DNA from: DASRDR01 sp044867785
GTDB lineage: Bacteria; Methylomirabilota; Methylomirabilia; Rokubacteriales; DASRDR01
DNA: 64,000 nucleotides
Assembly: GCA_044867785.1 (NCBI GenBank)
Contig: JBIOVM010000116.1
Location: 78,738-142,737, forward strand
Direction of reading: 5' to 3'
Part shown: piece by piece, positions 47,831 through 57,506 of the stretch
Position numbering within the stretch: position 1 is the stretch's first letter
How the letters are laid out: each line of letters starts with the position of its first letter
Notes under the pieces: generated by a model
The model's input: the letters and a program-made list of their open reading frames with translations, nothing else
The model's database searches: none
What the model was told of the DNA's origin: nothing
Translations under genes and position numbers: made by a program

Positions 47831-49048
47831 ATGGACCTCCTTCCCTCCTCCCGCCAGCGCGAGCTGATCCAGCGCGCCCGCGACCTCGCGCGGGCGCGCT
47901 TCGCCCCACGTGCGGAGCGCCACGATCGCGAGGCCTCGTTCCCCTTCGACGATTACGCCGACCTGCGGGCGGCGGGGTTCTTCGGCCTCTGCGTCCCGGT
48001 CCGGTTCGGGGGGCTCGGCGCGGACTACGAGACCTACTGCCTCGTCGCCGAACAGATCGCGCAGGGCAGCGCGTCGACCGCGCTCACCTTCAACATGCAC
48101 TGCCTCACCATGCTCATGATGGGCGTGCTCGCCGACGCCATGCCGCTCGCCCCCGCCGCGCGGGAGCGGCACGAGAAGCTCCGGGCGGCGAAGTTCCACG
48201 AGGTGATCGAAGCCGGAGCGTTCTACGGGCAGCCCCACAGCGAGCCGGTCGAGCAGGGACAGACGGACACGGCGCTCAGCGTGGGCGGGCGCCGCTTCGG
48301 CACCACCGCGCGGAAGGTCGACGGCGGCTACGTCGTCAACGGGCGCAAGTTCTTCGTCTCCCTCGCCGGCTGCGCGCCCTACTTCGCCACCCCGGCCATT
48401 CGCCTGGGGGACGAGCCCTGGATCGAGCGCACGCTCTACCTGCAGATCCCGAAGGACGCGCCCGGGGTGTCGTTTCCGGGCGACTGGGACCCCATGGGGA
48501 TGCGCGGCACGGTCAGCCGCGACATGGTGCTCCAGGACGTGTTCGTGCCCGACGACGCCGAGGTGCTGCCGCCCGGCGGCTTCGGGGCCATGTACAACGC
48601 GTTCCCCCAGCTCTCGCCCCTGAGCTTCTGCGCGACGTTCCTCGGTCTCATGCAGGCGGCCTACGACGGCGCGCTCGCGTACCTGACCGGCCAGATGGCC
48701 GGCTCGCCCGGCCTGCACACCGAGGCCGCGGTGAAGGGTCACGCGGTGGCGGAGATGCTCTTCACGCTCGAGGCGGCGCGCGCGCTCTACTACCGGGCGA
48801 TCTCGGAGGCTCGGGTCGACGCGCCCGCGGAGGTCGTCCAGCGCGCGCGGGCGGCGCACGTCACGGTGCAGCGGTCGGTGGTCACGGTGACCCAGGAGGC
48901 CATCCGCGTCTGCGGCGGCCGCGGCCTCCTGAAGCGCTACCCGCTCGAGCGCTACGCGCGCGATGCCCGCGCGGGCGCGCTGATGCGCCCGTGGACGCAG
49001 GAGATCGCCACGCAGCAAGCGTGGGAGTCGGCGCTCGGCTTGGGGTGA
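47831..49048 (+). CDS. Acyl-CoA dehydrogenase family protein
   Basis: 405 aa. FAD-binding acyl-CoA dehydrogenase fold: VPVRFGGLGADYETYCLVAEQIA, then the middle beta domain with GGYVVNGRKFFVS, and a C-terminal helical domain with AIRVCGGRGLLKRYPLERYARDARAG (the conserved Arg/Gly FAD-contact region). The CoA substrate is not known. It follows the RidA-DUF1028 pair by 34 nt and probably shares its transcript. Confidence 0.9.
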   Translation: MDLLPSSRQRELIQRARDLARARFAPRAERHDREASFPFDDYADLRAAGFFGLCVPVRFGGLGADYETYCLVAEQIAQGSASTALTFNMHCLTMLMMGVLADAMPLAPAARERHEKLRAAKFHEVIEAGAFYGQPHSEPVEQGQTDTALSVGGRRFGTTARKVDGGYVVNGRKFFVSLAGCAPYFATPAIRLGDEPWIERTLYLQIPKDAPGVSFPGDWDPMGMRGTVSRDMVLQDVFVPDDAEVLPPGGFGAMYNAFPQLSPLSFCATFLGLMQAAYDGALAYLTGQMAGSPGLHTEAAVKGHAVAEMLFTLEAARALYYRAISEARVDAPAEVVQRARAAHVTVQRSVVTVTQEAIRVCGGRGLLKRYPLERYARDARAGALMRPWTQEIATQQAWESALGLG

Positions 49049-49295
49049 CCTTCAGCGCTGGCCGTGACCGGGGCGGGCGCCGGCCGCGGCGAGTCACCCG
49101 CGCGAAGGCGGCGGCCAGGGACGGCTCCGCTTCGACGCCGCCGACCCTCGTCGACCCCGTGGGGTGACCCCGACGAGCAGGCCAGCCGATCCGCAGACGG
49201 GCACGGAGAGACTGGCGCGGCTCGGGTGCGGTGGATCCCCCGCCACGCGAATCGTCGCGGGAGGGTCCTCGGATCACGGATGCGGCTCCACTCGG

Positions 49296-51530
49296 CTACG
49301 GGATCAGCGGCGGAATGAATACCGGAACGGTCATGAAGTCGCTCTGGAACCCGCCTTCCGCGACGCGCTGCACTCCCACGGTGACGGTCCGTCCGACATT
49401 TTGCGGGATCGGCAAGGAGATCACGTCGAAGAGCAGCGCACCGTGCTGGGCCTCCTGCGCCCGGTAGTGCCCGCTCGCCCCGACGCGTGCGAGATCGAGG
49501 GGCCCGACCACGCCCGGCGCCGACCAGACCGTGTAGCGCCCCGCCGGGGCCGGCGTCGTGAAGCGGATCTTCAGCATCGTCCGATGGAAGTAGTCGATGC
49601 CGAGGATCTCGACCGTGAACGGGGGCGGCACCGGGGGCGTCGTGGCAAGGCGGAGCGCCCGCACGATGTTGCCGGCCGGGCCGAGCCTTCCGAAATAGGC
49701 GAGCCGGGCGCAGTACGACTCGACCGCTGACCCTGCCGGCGGCGGCAGGGGGTCGCTGAACACGAGCTCGCTCGGCAGGTTCGCGATCGGAAAGGCCGCG
49801 ATCGGGGTCCACAACGCCGGATGCTTGGCGTCCTGCCACAAGCGACCGGGACCCGGCATGAACGACGTCTTGTCGGCGCGGAAGTGAATCTCGTTGCCGA
49901 CCACCGAGCGAATGTTTTCCGTGAAGCCGCCCACGGAGAATGCTCCCCCGGAAAAGTCGGCGAGGTTCGTCACCCCGCTGACCGTGGCGCGGTACAGGCC
50001 ATCCGTGATCGGCCAGGAGACTCCGAACATCGCATCGGCGGTGCGCGCCGCGGCCGTCTGCCGGTAGACGAGGATCTGACCCGAGACCTTGCTCACAAAC
50101 GGGTCCGGCTGCCAGTCCGGTACGCCCGGGACCCCGACCGAGCGGGTGATCCGCACGGTCCCCGCCTGGTACGTCGCGAACGCGAGCGGCGGCGGCTCCG
50201 GCTCGTGTCGCAGCGCGAGCGGCGTCGGCGCCGTCCACGCCGAGAAGCCGCTCAGGCGATCCCAGGCATCGATCGCCCGGGCGCGCGCCTGGAGTGTGAC
50301 ATCCGGAAAGGCGACATCGAACGAGCGCGCCAGCGAGCCCTGGGGCGGAATGTCCTCGGGGCGACGCGTGCGAGTGGTAAGCGTCCGCCGCCGGGACGCC
50401 GCGCCCGTGATCGCGCTGGCGCCGACGATCTCATCGAGCTCGACGCCGATCCCGCGCGGATCGGCCTGCTGCCAGCGCATGGTCAGCCGGGCATGGTAGG
50501 CGTCGTCGAACTGCTGCATCGGCGAGAAGTGACGCATCGAATCGTTCAGAGTCACGCCGGCGGTGAGAGCGAGACTCTCGCTGCTCTTCGGCTGGTGCAG
50601 CCGGACCTCGGCGTCGATGTAAGCGGGCGGCGAGGGCGGGTGGAGCGGCGGCGCGAGCGCGGGCAAGCATAGCGCGAGGTTGCTCACGTCCGCGCGTCCG
50701 TCTGCGTCGCGGACCCGGTAGGCCATCATCGTGTCGGGCACGGAATCGAGGACGCTGCCGCCGAGCCGGTCGAGCGGACACGTGCGCGCCCGCGGGCCGT
50801 CGAAGAAGGCGAACCCCGACAGCAGCGCGATCTCCCACCGGCAACCGAGGACAAGCGAAAAGGTGTCCCAGTCCGTGAGGTTCCCCGGCTGCGCCTGCGC
50901 CGGGCTGGAGGCCTGGCCGTCGCTGGCGAGGGTCACCAGCTTCTGCCAGTCGGGCGGCACGATCGTGGGCGCGATGTCGTACCGCGACGCCACCGTCGTG
51001 AGATCGACGGCAAAGCTCCCGGCGACGCCGATCTCCGCGATTGGCCGCCACTCCAGGCCCCGATCCGCAAACAGGTCCAGGGACCGCAGGTCCTCCAGTA
51101 CGCCGAACGTCCCCAGGGCGACGATCGAGTCGAGAACCGCCGCCTCCACATACACCGCCTCGCCGTCCGCGACGAATCGCTGGGCCACGAGCTCGCCGTC
51201 TGCGGTGAAGAGAATCCGGGTGGCCCCGCCGCGCCAGGTGAATGCGACGGCGTGCGCGGGCTTTGGCAGCGCATGCGCCAGCAGCGGGACCAGGCCCGCC
51301 AGGGTGATGTCCCCGTGGCTGTCCCACCACTGAAAGGGATAGGCGGCGCTCGCCTGGGGAGGCTGGAAGAGATCGCGGCTCTCGACCGGCGCCCGCTCAA
51401 CGATCACCGTCTTCGGCAAGCCGAGATACTGCCCATTCGCATCGAGCGCCTGGAGCGGGTAATCCCAGCGGAGTCGATTGCCCGGCGGCGCATCCGTGAC
51501 CCAGCCGAGCGCGGACAACCGGATGTTCAC
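49296..51530 (-). CDS. Large uncharacterised protein, beta-rich, FN3-like segments
   Basis: 744 aa; not recognised. It starts NIRLSALGWVTDAPPGNRLR with Trp/Pro/Gly patterning like fibronectin type III or Ig-like strands, and the C-terminal third (FTVEILGIDYFHRTMLKIRF, APAGRYTVWSAPG) shows more such sandwich domains. No signal peptide, membrane helix or catalytic motif is evident. The GTG start shares GTGA with the stop of the 1351-aa gene, so the two are made as a unit. GC is visibly lower than in neighbouring genes. Possible roles include a large assembly or surface machine; none is shown. Confidence 0.75.
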   Translation of the reverse strand: MNIRLSALGWVTDAPPGNRLRWDYPLQALDANGQYLGLPKTVIVERAPVESRDLFQPPQASAAYPFQWWDSHGDITLAGLVPLLAHALPKPAHAVAFTWRGGATRILFTADGELVAQRFVADGEAVYVEAAVLDSIVALGTFGVLEDLRSLDLFADRGLEWRPIAEIGVAGSFAVDLTTVASRYDIAPTIVPPDWQKLVTLASDGQASSPAQAQPGNLTDWDTFSLVLGCRWEIALLSGFAFFDGPRARTCPLDRLGGSVLDSVPDTMMAYRVRDADGRADVSNLALCLPALAPPLHPPSPPAYIDAEVRLHQPKSSESLALTAGVTLNDSMRHFSPMQQFDDAYHARLTMRWQQADPRGIGVELDEIVGASAITGAASRRRTLTTRTRRPEDIPPQGSLARSFDVAFPDVTLQARARAIDAWDRLSGFSAWTAPTPLALRHEPEPPPLAFATYQAGTVRITRSVGVPGVPDWQPDPFVSKVSGQILVYRQTAAARTADAMFGVSWPITDGLYRATVSGVTNLADFSGGAFSVGGFTENIRSVVGNEIHFRADKTSFMPGPGRLWQDAKHPALWTPIAAFPIANLPSELVFSDPLPPPAGSAVESYCARLAYFGRLGPAGNIVRALRLATTPPVPPPFTVEILGIDYFHRTMLKIRFTTPAPAGRYTVWSAPGVVGPLDLARVGASGHYRAQEAQHGALLFDVISLPIPQNVGRTVTVGVQRVAEGGFQSDFMTVPVFIPPLIP

Positions 51531-54500
51531 GTGTTGCCTCCGTCGGCCTCGGGACGCCGCGGCGATTCCAGCAGGGCGTCCGTGGCCGTCGCCGCGGGGT
51601 TCGGAGGTGACGACATGGCGGCGATCCGGCGTTCGAGCTCCTCGGCGGTCATGTTCCTCTGATAGGCCTCGATCCACGCTTCCGCCGGGAACGTGAGGTT
51701 CTTCATGGCGATCTCGACCAGGACGTTCGGCACGTACACGCCGTCGGAAGGCTGCGGCCACGTCTTGCCCAGCGGCTGGACGAACCGCAGGGTGACCAGC
51801 TCGGAACCCGTCCCGAGCTGGACCGCCGGCCGCAGAGGCGGCAGGCCGGCCTCGGCCGGATCGAACTTCAAGGTGAGCGTGAACTCTCCGCGGGGGAGCA
51901 CGATGGCCCGTCCCGCGAAGGTCGCGATGAGAAACGCCGAGCTCCCGTCGGGGCTCGGCAACGTCGTGATCCCGAGCTCGAGCGGCTGGCGGTGCGCGTA
52001 CCGCGTCGGACACTCGTCCGCCGGCTCGACGTGTCGAACGCTGAGGGTGACGGTGACGCGGCGCCAGTCGACCGGTTCGGGCGTCCGTACCCAGAGCGCA
52101 TAGGGGCGGCCGTGCGCATCCGTCACCGCTTCGATCGTGGTCTGGAGAACCGGCTCGGAGATTCCCCGCAAGGCATCGCCGCCCGCGCCGAACCGCACCC
52201 CGGTGTCGGCGGCGAAGCGACCGAAGCGCAGGCCGGCCGAGCCGTCGAGCCCGCCGAGATGGCCGCCAAGCGCGGGCGGCAGGTGCCAGTCGAGCGGGGG
52301 CACGGTGAGCTCGGACGGATAGGCGACGATCGGACCCGTGTCCAGGGCTTCGGCGAGCAGCGGGCTGGCCGGGCTGACCACTTTGGGGGGCTTGAACAGC
52401 TTGTCCTCCGAGACCAGCGGGCCGAGGCCGCCGGCGAAGAAGAGCTCGAACACGCCCTTGTCCGCCGGGGCGCCGCCGAGCGTCGGACAGGGCGAGCGCT
52501 CCTGCCGGCCCGCGGCGTTGTAGTACGTGGTCAAGCACGTGCCCTTCCAGGCGAGGTGCTCCCGGAAGTTGTTGAACCGCGACACGATGCCGGTCCACTC
52601 CTCGATCGGCACCTCGGCGCCGGCGGGATGGCTGAAGAAGATCGTGAGTCTCGCGACGCCGGGGTTCGGCAGGAGCTGCGGAAAGACCAGCTCCTGATCC
52701 GCCGGCACCGTCCCGCCCATCGCCGCGATCCACGCCTGGCTTTCGGGCAGCATCGAGCTCGAGCCGTCGGCCACCGAGGTGGCGGTCAGCGTGTGAACGA
52801 GCTCGCCGCCCTTTTCGTAGCGGACGCGCAGCTTCAAGGGCGTGTCGTCGAACATCGTCCCGACATACGACACGAGGAAGCGCACCACGAGATGGTATTG
52901 ACGATAGAGCGGCAGTCCGAAGCCGAACTGCGCCGGATCCCACGTATTCGCGGTCCACGTGGTCCACGGATGCTGGTCTCGGGAGAACCGGCGGTTGTCG
53001 CCGAACGTCGAGTAGCAGATGTACGGGTGCAGCGACTCCGGGTAGACGACTTCGAACTCCTGCGTCGCCTGCCAGTTGATCGGCGCGGCCGACGGATAGA
53101 GCTCCGGATGCGTGCTGAATTCAGGGTGTTCCGCCCTCGAGGTGCCTTCGACCGTGAGTCGGTACCGCCCGGGGACGAGCAGCGTCTTCTTCAGCGTCAG
53201 GCCGGTCTTCTTGGTCGCCTCGCGGTACCGCACACCGTAGATCAGAAGGTCTGCGCCAAGCTGCGTGTGCACCCTGAGGTTCGTGCGCGCCTCGGGCAAG
53301 GTGAACGCCGCCACCACCAGGCGCACCTCGCCGACGATCTGGCCCCCGTCGGAGAGGCTGACGTCCACGTCTTCCTGGGCGACGATGACCTTGTCGCGCC
53401 GGCTGAATCCGACGAGGAAGAGCATCACCTGATCGACGCCGATCTCTTCGCCGCCGGACATGAACCGGAGGTGCACGTCCCTGGCGCGCATGACGCGGGT
53501 CGCCAGGTGCGGCTGAAACTCGAGCAGGAGCGTGGCCGGCTCGGCTAGAGGCGTGACGAACATGTCGTCGAAGCGACGGGGGAAGGCGAACGTCTCCGGT
53601 GGGCCGAACCCGAAGAAGGCCTCGCGGACCCGCGGCGGCGTCGAGTTCGCGAACGTCGCCGCACTCGTTTGCGACGTGAGCCACGAGAACGGATCCGTTC
53701 CCAGCACGTGCAGAAGCGCCGTGGTGCCGCCGGGACCGTCGACCCAGACGGCGTGAACGTTCGGGACGACGGAGTTGTGGACGAGATCGAGAATCTCGAG
53801 CTTGGTCAGCTCCTCCTTGACGTCGTAGCCGCCGGTCGTCGCGTAGGCGACGATCGTCGGGAGAGCGCCGGTGACCGTGTTGGTCTTGTCCAGCACCCGG
53901 CGGGAAAAGGGCACCACCAGTTCGAGATCCGGCCAGACCTTGTCGACTCCCGGCATCCACTGGCGTTCGCTGACCGTGTGGCTGACGGTGATCTTCTGCT
54001 CTTGGATAGTGGTCGCTCCGCTCACGGTGAAGCTGCCGGCCAGCAGGGGCGATGTGATGGCCGGCGCGACGATCTCGTCGGCTCCGAAGCCTTTCTTGCC
54101 TGGGATGTCCTTCAGCGGCCACGGGAGATCGAGGTTGAAGGACACCTCGAACCGGAAGAGCACCGGCGTAGGGAGATAGACGAAGACCGTGGCGTGCCCG
54201 GTGAGCGCGAACGAGAACGTGCCGAACACCTTGATGCTGAGCTCGCCGAGCACGTCGAGCTTGCCGCGGATCAGCAGGGGATCGCGCCCCATGTAGCCGT
54301 GAAGCGACGCGCCGAGCCGCGCGGTCAGCTGCAGAATGTCCTTGAGCTTGAAGGTGCCGCCGATGCTGAGGGCGGCTCCGAAGGCGATCCGGTGATGATT
54401 GATTCGGAGGTAGGCCTCGGCCTTCTCCGAGAACAGCATGCTGATCAGCGGCACGTCGGTCAGAACCTCGAGCAGGACCGGCTTGTCCTCCCGACCAAGA

Positions 54501-55582
54501 TCGATGAACCATGCGGTGGGGTTGGAGAACGAGAAGAACACGTCCAGCAGACCGCTGCCCTTGAGCGTGGTGATGGCCTCGCCGAACAGCTCCTCGGGCG
54601 GCGATTTGATCGCGATGTTCACGCCGGCGCCGAAGGCCAGCGAGGCCGAGGCGAAATCGACGACGAAATAACTCTCGACGCCGAAGCCCTTGCGCCGCAG
54701 CAGCACGCCCTTGCCGCCGAGAATGAAGGCGCCGCCGGGCGTGAGGAAGGCGAAGCCGACCGGGTTCAGCTCGAAGATGAAGCCTTGGTCGACCATCGTG
54801 CACAGCACGGTGCGCACGCCGATCCCGATCGCCGTCTCGTCGATGGGGCCCGGTTTCCATCGATCGATGCTCGCGCGATCGCGCGCCCATGTGACGTAGT
54901 CGAAGGCGCTGGGGTTGGCGATCGGCATGCCGGCCTTCTCGATCCGGGCCACGAAGTTGTGGGCGAAATCCCCGCCGATGCCGCGCAGGCCCAATCCGGT
55001 CGGACCGAGGGGAACCGCTCCGGCGCGCGGGAACTCGGCGTCCAGTCCGAGTATCATGCCGCGGTCGCTGATGCCGCCGTAGATCGCACCCCCGATTCGC
55101 ATCGGCGCCACACCGAACTTCAGCGAGCCTTCGCCCATCCAGGCGCCCTTGTCGTAGCCGAAGCCGAGGCTGCCCTCGAACAGCTTGCCCTTGGGGTCCT
55201 TGACGTCCTTCTCCCCGCTGCCCTGGTCCTTGTTGATCGGCAGGTCGCCGATGACCGTCAGCCACTCCTTTATCCGGATCGGCGGATCGCTGCCGGTGAG
55301 ATGGATGTCCCCTCGCGATAGGAGCACCTCGACTCTCATGAATGGGGTGATCAAGCGGGGAAGCGAGAGGGGCCCCCGGACGAGGATGGTCACGGTGTCG
55401 GCGGCCTCGTCCACCGCCAGCACCTTCACGAGCAGCGGCGCCGGCGAGATCTCCTCACCTGCCTTGAGCGACCGAAGCTTCGCGCTGATCGCGTCCTCGG
55501 CATCGCCGAGCTGCTCTTCCCAGAAATCCTCGAACGCCTTCCAGATGATGCCGAGGATGAGCAGCTGGAACCAGGGGAACAT
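51527..55582 (-). CDS. Giant uncharacterised protein (1351 aa), beta-rich
   Basis: 1351 aa; I do not recognise it with confidence, though the repeated glycine-rich strands recall DUF6603-like proteins. The N-terminus MFPWFQLLILGIIWKAFEDF is hydrophobic and may anchor or insert. Residues about 130-600 are dense with alternating strands (KLFEGSLGFGYDKGAW, GAIYGGISDRGMILGLDAEF, GPTGLGLRGIGGDFAHNF). A middle region (about 600-1000) and a C-terminal region carry further beta domains. The end has a short Glu/Arg helix (AEELERRIAAM). It overlaps the 744-aa gene by 4 nt and starts close to a 24-bp inverted repeat. Confidence 0.78.
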   Translation of the reverse strand: MFPWFQLLILGIIWKAFEDFWEEQLGDAEDAISAKLRSLKAGEEISPAPLLVKVLAVDEAADTVTILVRGPLSLPRLITPFMRVEVLLSRGDIHLTGSDPPIRIKEWLTVIGDLPINKDQGSGEKDVKDPKGKLFEGSLGFGYDKGAWMGEGSLKFGVAPMRIGGAIYGGISDRGMILGLDAEFPRAGAVPLGPTGLGLRGIGGDFAHNFVARIEKAGMPIANPSAFDYVTWARDRASIDRWKPGPIDETAIGIGVRTVLCTMVDQGFIFELNPVGFAFLTPGGAFILGGKGVLLRRKGFGVESYFVVDFASASLAFGAGVNIAIKSPPEELFGEAITTLKGSGLLDVFFSFSNPTAWFIDLGREDKPVLLEVLTDVPLISMLFSEKAEAYLRINHHRIAFGAALSIGGTFKLKDILQLTARLGASLHGYMGRDPLLIRGKLDVLGELSIKVFGTFSFALTGHATVFVYLPTPVLFRFEVSFNLDLPWPLKDIPGKKGFGADEIVAPAITSPLLAGSFTVSGATTIQEQKITVSHTVSERQWMPGVDKVWPDLELVVPFSRRVLDKTNTVTGALPTIVAYATTGGYDVKEELTKLEILDLVHNSVVPNVHAVWVDGPGGTTALLHVLGTDPFSWLTSQTSAATFANSTPPRVREAFFGFGPPETFAFPRRFDDMFVTPLAEPATLLLEFQPHLATRVMRARDVHLRFMSGGEEIGVDQVMLFLVGFSRRDKVIVAQEDVDVSLSDGGQIVGEVRLVVAAFTLPEARTNLRVHTQLGADLLIYGVRYREATKKTGLTLKKTLLVPGRYRLTVEGTSRAEHPEFSTHPELYPSAAPINWQATQEFEVVYPESLHPYICYSTFGDNRRFSRDQHPWTTWTANTWDPAQFGFGLPLYRQYHLVVRFLVSYVGTMFDDTPLKLRVRYEKGGELVHTLTATSVADGSSSMLPESQAWIAAMGGTVPADQELVFPQLLPNPGVARLTIFFSHPAGAEVPIEEWTGIVSRFNNFREHLAWKGTCLTTYYNAAGRQERSPCPTLGGAPADKGVFELFFAGGLGPLVSEDKLFKPPKVVSPASPLLAEALDTGPIVAYPSELTVPPLDWHLPPALGGHLGGLDGSAGLRFGRFAADTGVRFGAGGDALRGISEPVLQTTIEAVTDAHGRPYALWVRTPEPVDWRRVTVTLSVRHVEPADECPTRYAHRQPLELGITTLPSPDGSSAFLIATFAGRAIVLPRGEFTLTLKFDPAEAGLPPLRPAVQLGTGSELVTLRFVQPLGKTWPQPSDGVYVPNVLVEIAMKNLTFPAEAWIEAYQRNMTAEELERRIAAMSSPPNPAATATDALLESPRRPEADGGNT

Positions 55583-55637
55583 GGACGACTACCTCGTCGA
55601 GTTGCGGAAGGCGTCCGTTGCGTTGCGTCGTTTGCCC

Positions 55638-55661
55638 GGGACGACCGGGCGCGGTCGTCCC
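55638..55661. promoter_or_regulatory. Inverted repeat upstream of the giant gene pair
   Basis: Perfect 9-bp arms GGGACGACC and GGTCGTCCC around a 6-nt loop, about 56 nt before the start of the 1351-aa gene. It could be an operator or a 5'-leader hairpin. A TTGACA (minus strand, 55756-55751) lies further upstream with no convincing -10. Confidence 0.45.
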
Positions 55662-55829
55662 GCATGACTCGTGGGTCCCGGCCGGCCGGGGGCGGACTGG
55701 CGGAGTGTCACGAGCGCTCCGCCGCGATGGTGCGGGCACGGCGCGAGCCATGTCAAGAGGGACGGCGAGGAGGGCGATCGCGCGCCGATCTAGCGAAACC
55801 GCGTTCGCTGGATCCGGAAGGTCCACGCC

Positions 55830-56624
55830 ATGAAGATCGTCATGGTCGCGCGACTGCCGAAGCCGCTCGGCGGCGCCGAGGTCTTCGCCGAGGGCCTGGC
55901 CGCCCGTTTGTCCGACCGCGGCGTCCAGGTCACGGTCGTCACCCATCGGGCCATTCGGGCGCGGTCCCTCGACGGCGCTGGCCACCGGATCTTCCGGTAC
56001 CGCGCGAAGGACCACTCGAGCTTGCTGGACCGAGGCGTTCGTATCCATCCGGTCCTTCACTACGAGCGCACGGCTCGCGGGGTGACCGTCCACGGCGTCG
56101 ATCCTGGCCGATCGGCGACCGATCAGCTGCGAGTCGTCCTCGGGCAGGAGCGGCCGGACCTGCTCCACAGCCACTGGCATTCGCTCCTGCCGGAGGTGAC
56201 CGAGGCCGCCGCTGTCGTCGGCGTGCCCTGCGTCCACACCATCCACGGCATGGTGAGCCTGACGCGTGCGACGCGGCGGGGGCTAGGCACGGACCAAGCA
56301 CTGCGCCTGATCCGCCAGCGCGTGCACGCGATCGCCGTCAGCCGGGACGTCCTCGCCCGTTGCCAGCGACACGGCCTCAGCCGGGTCGCCCTGGTGCACC
56401 CCGGTGTCGACGACCGGTTCTTCCGGCCGGCGCCGGGCCTCGTCCGGCGCGATTTTCTCTACGTGGGCCGGGCCGAGCGATACAAGGGAGCCCGGGAAGT
56501 CTGCGAGGGGTTCCTGGCCGTGGCACCCCGGCTGGACGGGCGGCTCCTGCTCGCCGGTCGGGGAACGAGGGCAGGGCGAACACGCGAGCCTGCTGATAGT
56601 GCGGCGCGATCTCGTCGTGCGTGA
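55830..56624 (+). CDS. Glycosyltransferase family 4, C-terminally truncated
   Basis: The first 250 or so residues are a normal GT4 N-terminal domain: KIVMVARLPKPLGGAEVFAEGLA, a DLLHSHWHSL turn and the domain hinge PGVDDRFFRPAPG, then RRDFLYVGRAERYKGAREV. It breaks off after LLLAGRG, just where the donor-binding Rossmann domain with its E-x7-E motif should follow. The remaining codons are antisense to the facing glycosyltransferase. As it stands it cannot be a complete enzyme. The cut coincides with that of the opposing gene near 56560. Confidence 0.7.
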   Translation: MKIVMVARLPKPLGGAEVFAEGLAARLSDRGVQVTVVTHRAIRARSLDGAGHRIFRYRAKDHSSLLDRGVRIHPVLHYERTARGVTVHGVDPGRSATDQLRVVLGQERPDLLHSHWHSLLPEVTEAAAVVGVPCVHTIHGMVSLTRATRRGLGTDQALRLIRQRVHAIAVSRDVLARCQRHGLSRVALVHPGVDDRFFRPAPGLVRRDFLYVGRAERYKGAREVCEGFLAVAPRLDGRLLLAGRGTRAGRTREPADSAARSRRA

Positions 56625-57475
56625 TCTCTCCGAGCAGCTGGATGCGCCCCCGGTCGATGAGGCGGGCGAGATGGGCGCGCAGGTCGCCGTGGAGCCCGAA
56701 GCCGGTTCGCTCGAACGAGCGGTGGTCGATCCTGGTGCCGATCAGCAGGAGGGGGTCGTCGAGCAGCTCGGTCTCGACGCTAACGTAGGCCTCACAGAGC
56801 TCCCGCAGTCCCTTGAAGTCGACCGTCCTCCCGACGTAGAGGATGCCGCGACGCGAGACTCCGGGAGCCGGCCGGAACCCGTCGAGGTTCACGCCGTTGG
56901 GAACGACCGAGACGTTCGCGAGCCCCTGGTCACGACAGTAGGCGAGCATCTCGTCGCTGACCACGACCGCATGGGTGCTCCGCCGAATCAGCCCGACCAC
57001 CTCGTCCGGCGACAGCCCGCGCAGGCCGAGCGTCCCGTGACGGTCCACCAGGCTGGTCATGCCTTGCAGGGTCAACACGAACGGGATGCCGGCGGCGCTG
57101 GCGGCCCGGACCGCCTCGCGGAACGTCCCGGTCGCGTACTGGCAGCTGACCAGGTCCGGCCGCTCGGTCGCCAGCACCGTGGCCAGGCGGCGATACAGGT
57201 CCCCGTCGAGCTCGTCGAGACCCCGTCGCGTCGCCCGAACGGACAGCGGATAGTCGTAGGTCGCCTGGACGGCCCCGGTCGCGCAGGTCGGCGTGAGCCG
57301 CCGGGTCGCAGGCATACGAGACGCTCTCCCGATGGAACACCTCGAACTCGTAGTGGCGCTGGGTGAGCACCGTCTGACGCACGCCCTCCCGCGCCAAGGC
57401 GTGAACGAGACCCTTCACGAAGACCGACACCCCGCCGAACGGCGGGGGAAGGGGCGTGATCACGACGAGTTTCAC
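56377..57475 (-). pseudogene. Glycosyltransferase family 4, frameshifted and truncated
   Basis: It starts at the ATG at 57475 with MKLVVITPLPPPFGGVSVF, then needs a one-base frameshift near 57270-57290, around a CCGGGGCC run, to continue as AVQATYDYPLSVRATRRGL and the hinge VVPNGVNLDGFRPAPG. It ends after FALPSFP at about 56565, short of the EGFG-type donor motif. Beyond that the frame only shadows the facing gene. It follows the APH-type kinase gene by 31 nt. It is a paralogue of the plus-strand glycosyltransferase, not a copy. Confidence 0.7.
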
Positions 57476-57506
57476 GCGCGCGGGCTCCGTGTCGGGCCGG
57501 CGGGGG

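Noticed and set aside
49049..49295. Possible small gene between the acyl-CoA dehydrogenase and the 744-aa gene
   Set aside because: No start with a ribosome site and no coherent protein on either strand; treated as an intergenic end region.
53669..55321. 550-codon plus-strand frame within the 1351-aa gene
   Set aside because: Antisense shadow. The minus-strand reading shows coherent hydrophobic and beta patterns while this one is Arg/Asp-rich without any.
51527..55582. Toxin or contractile-injection baseplate assignment for the giant genes
   Set aside because: No toxin motif, phage tail, baseplate or AAA+ chaperone gene is nearby; the idea rests on shape alone.
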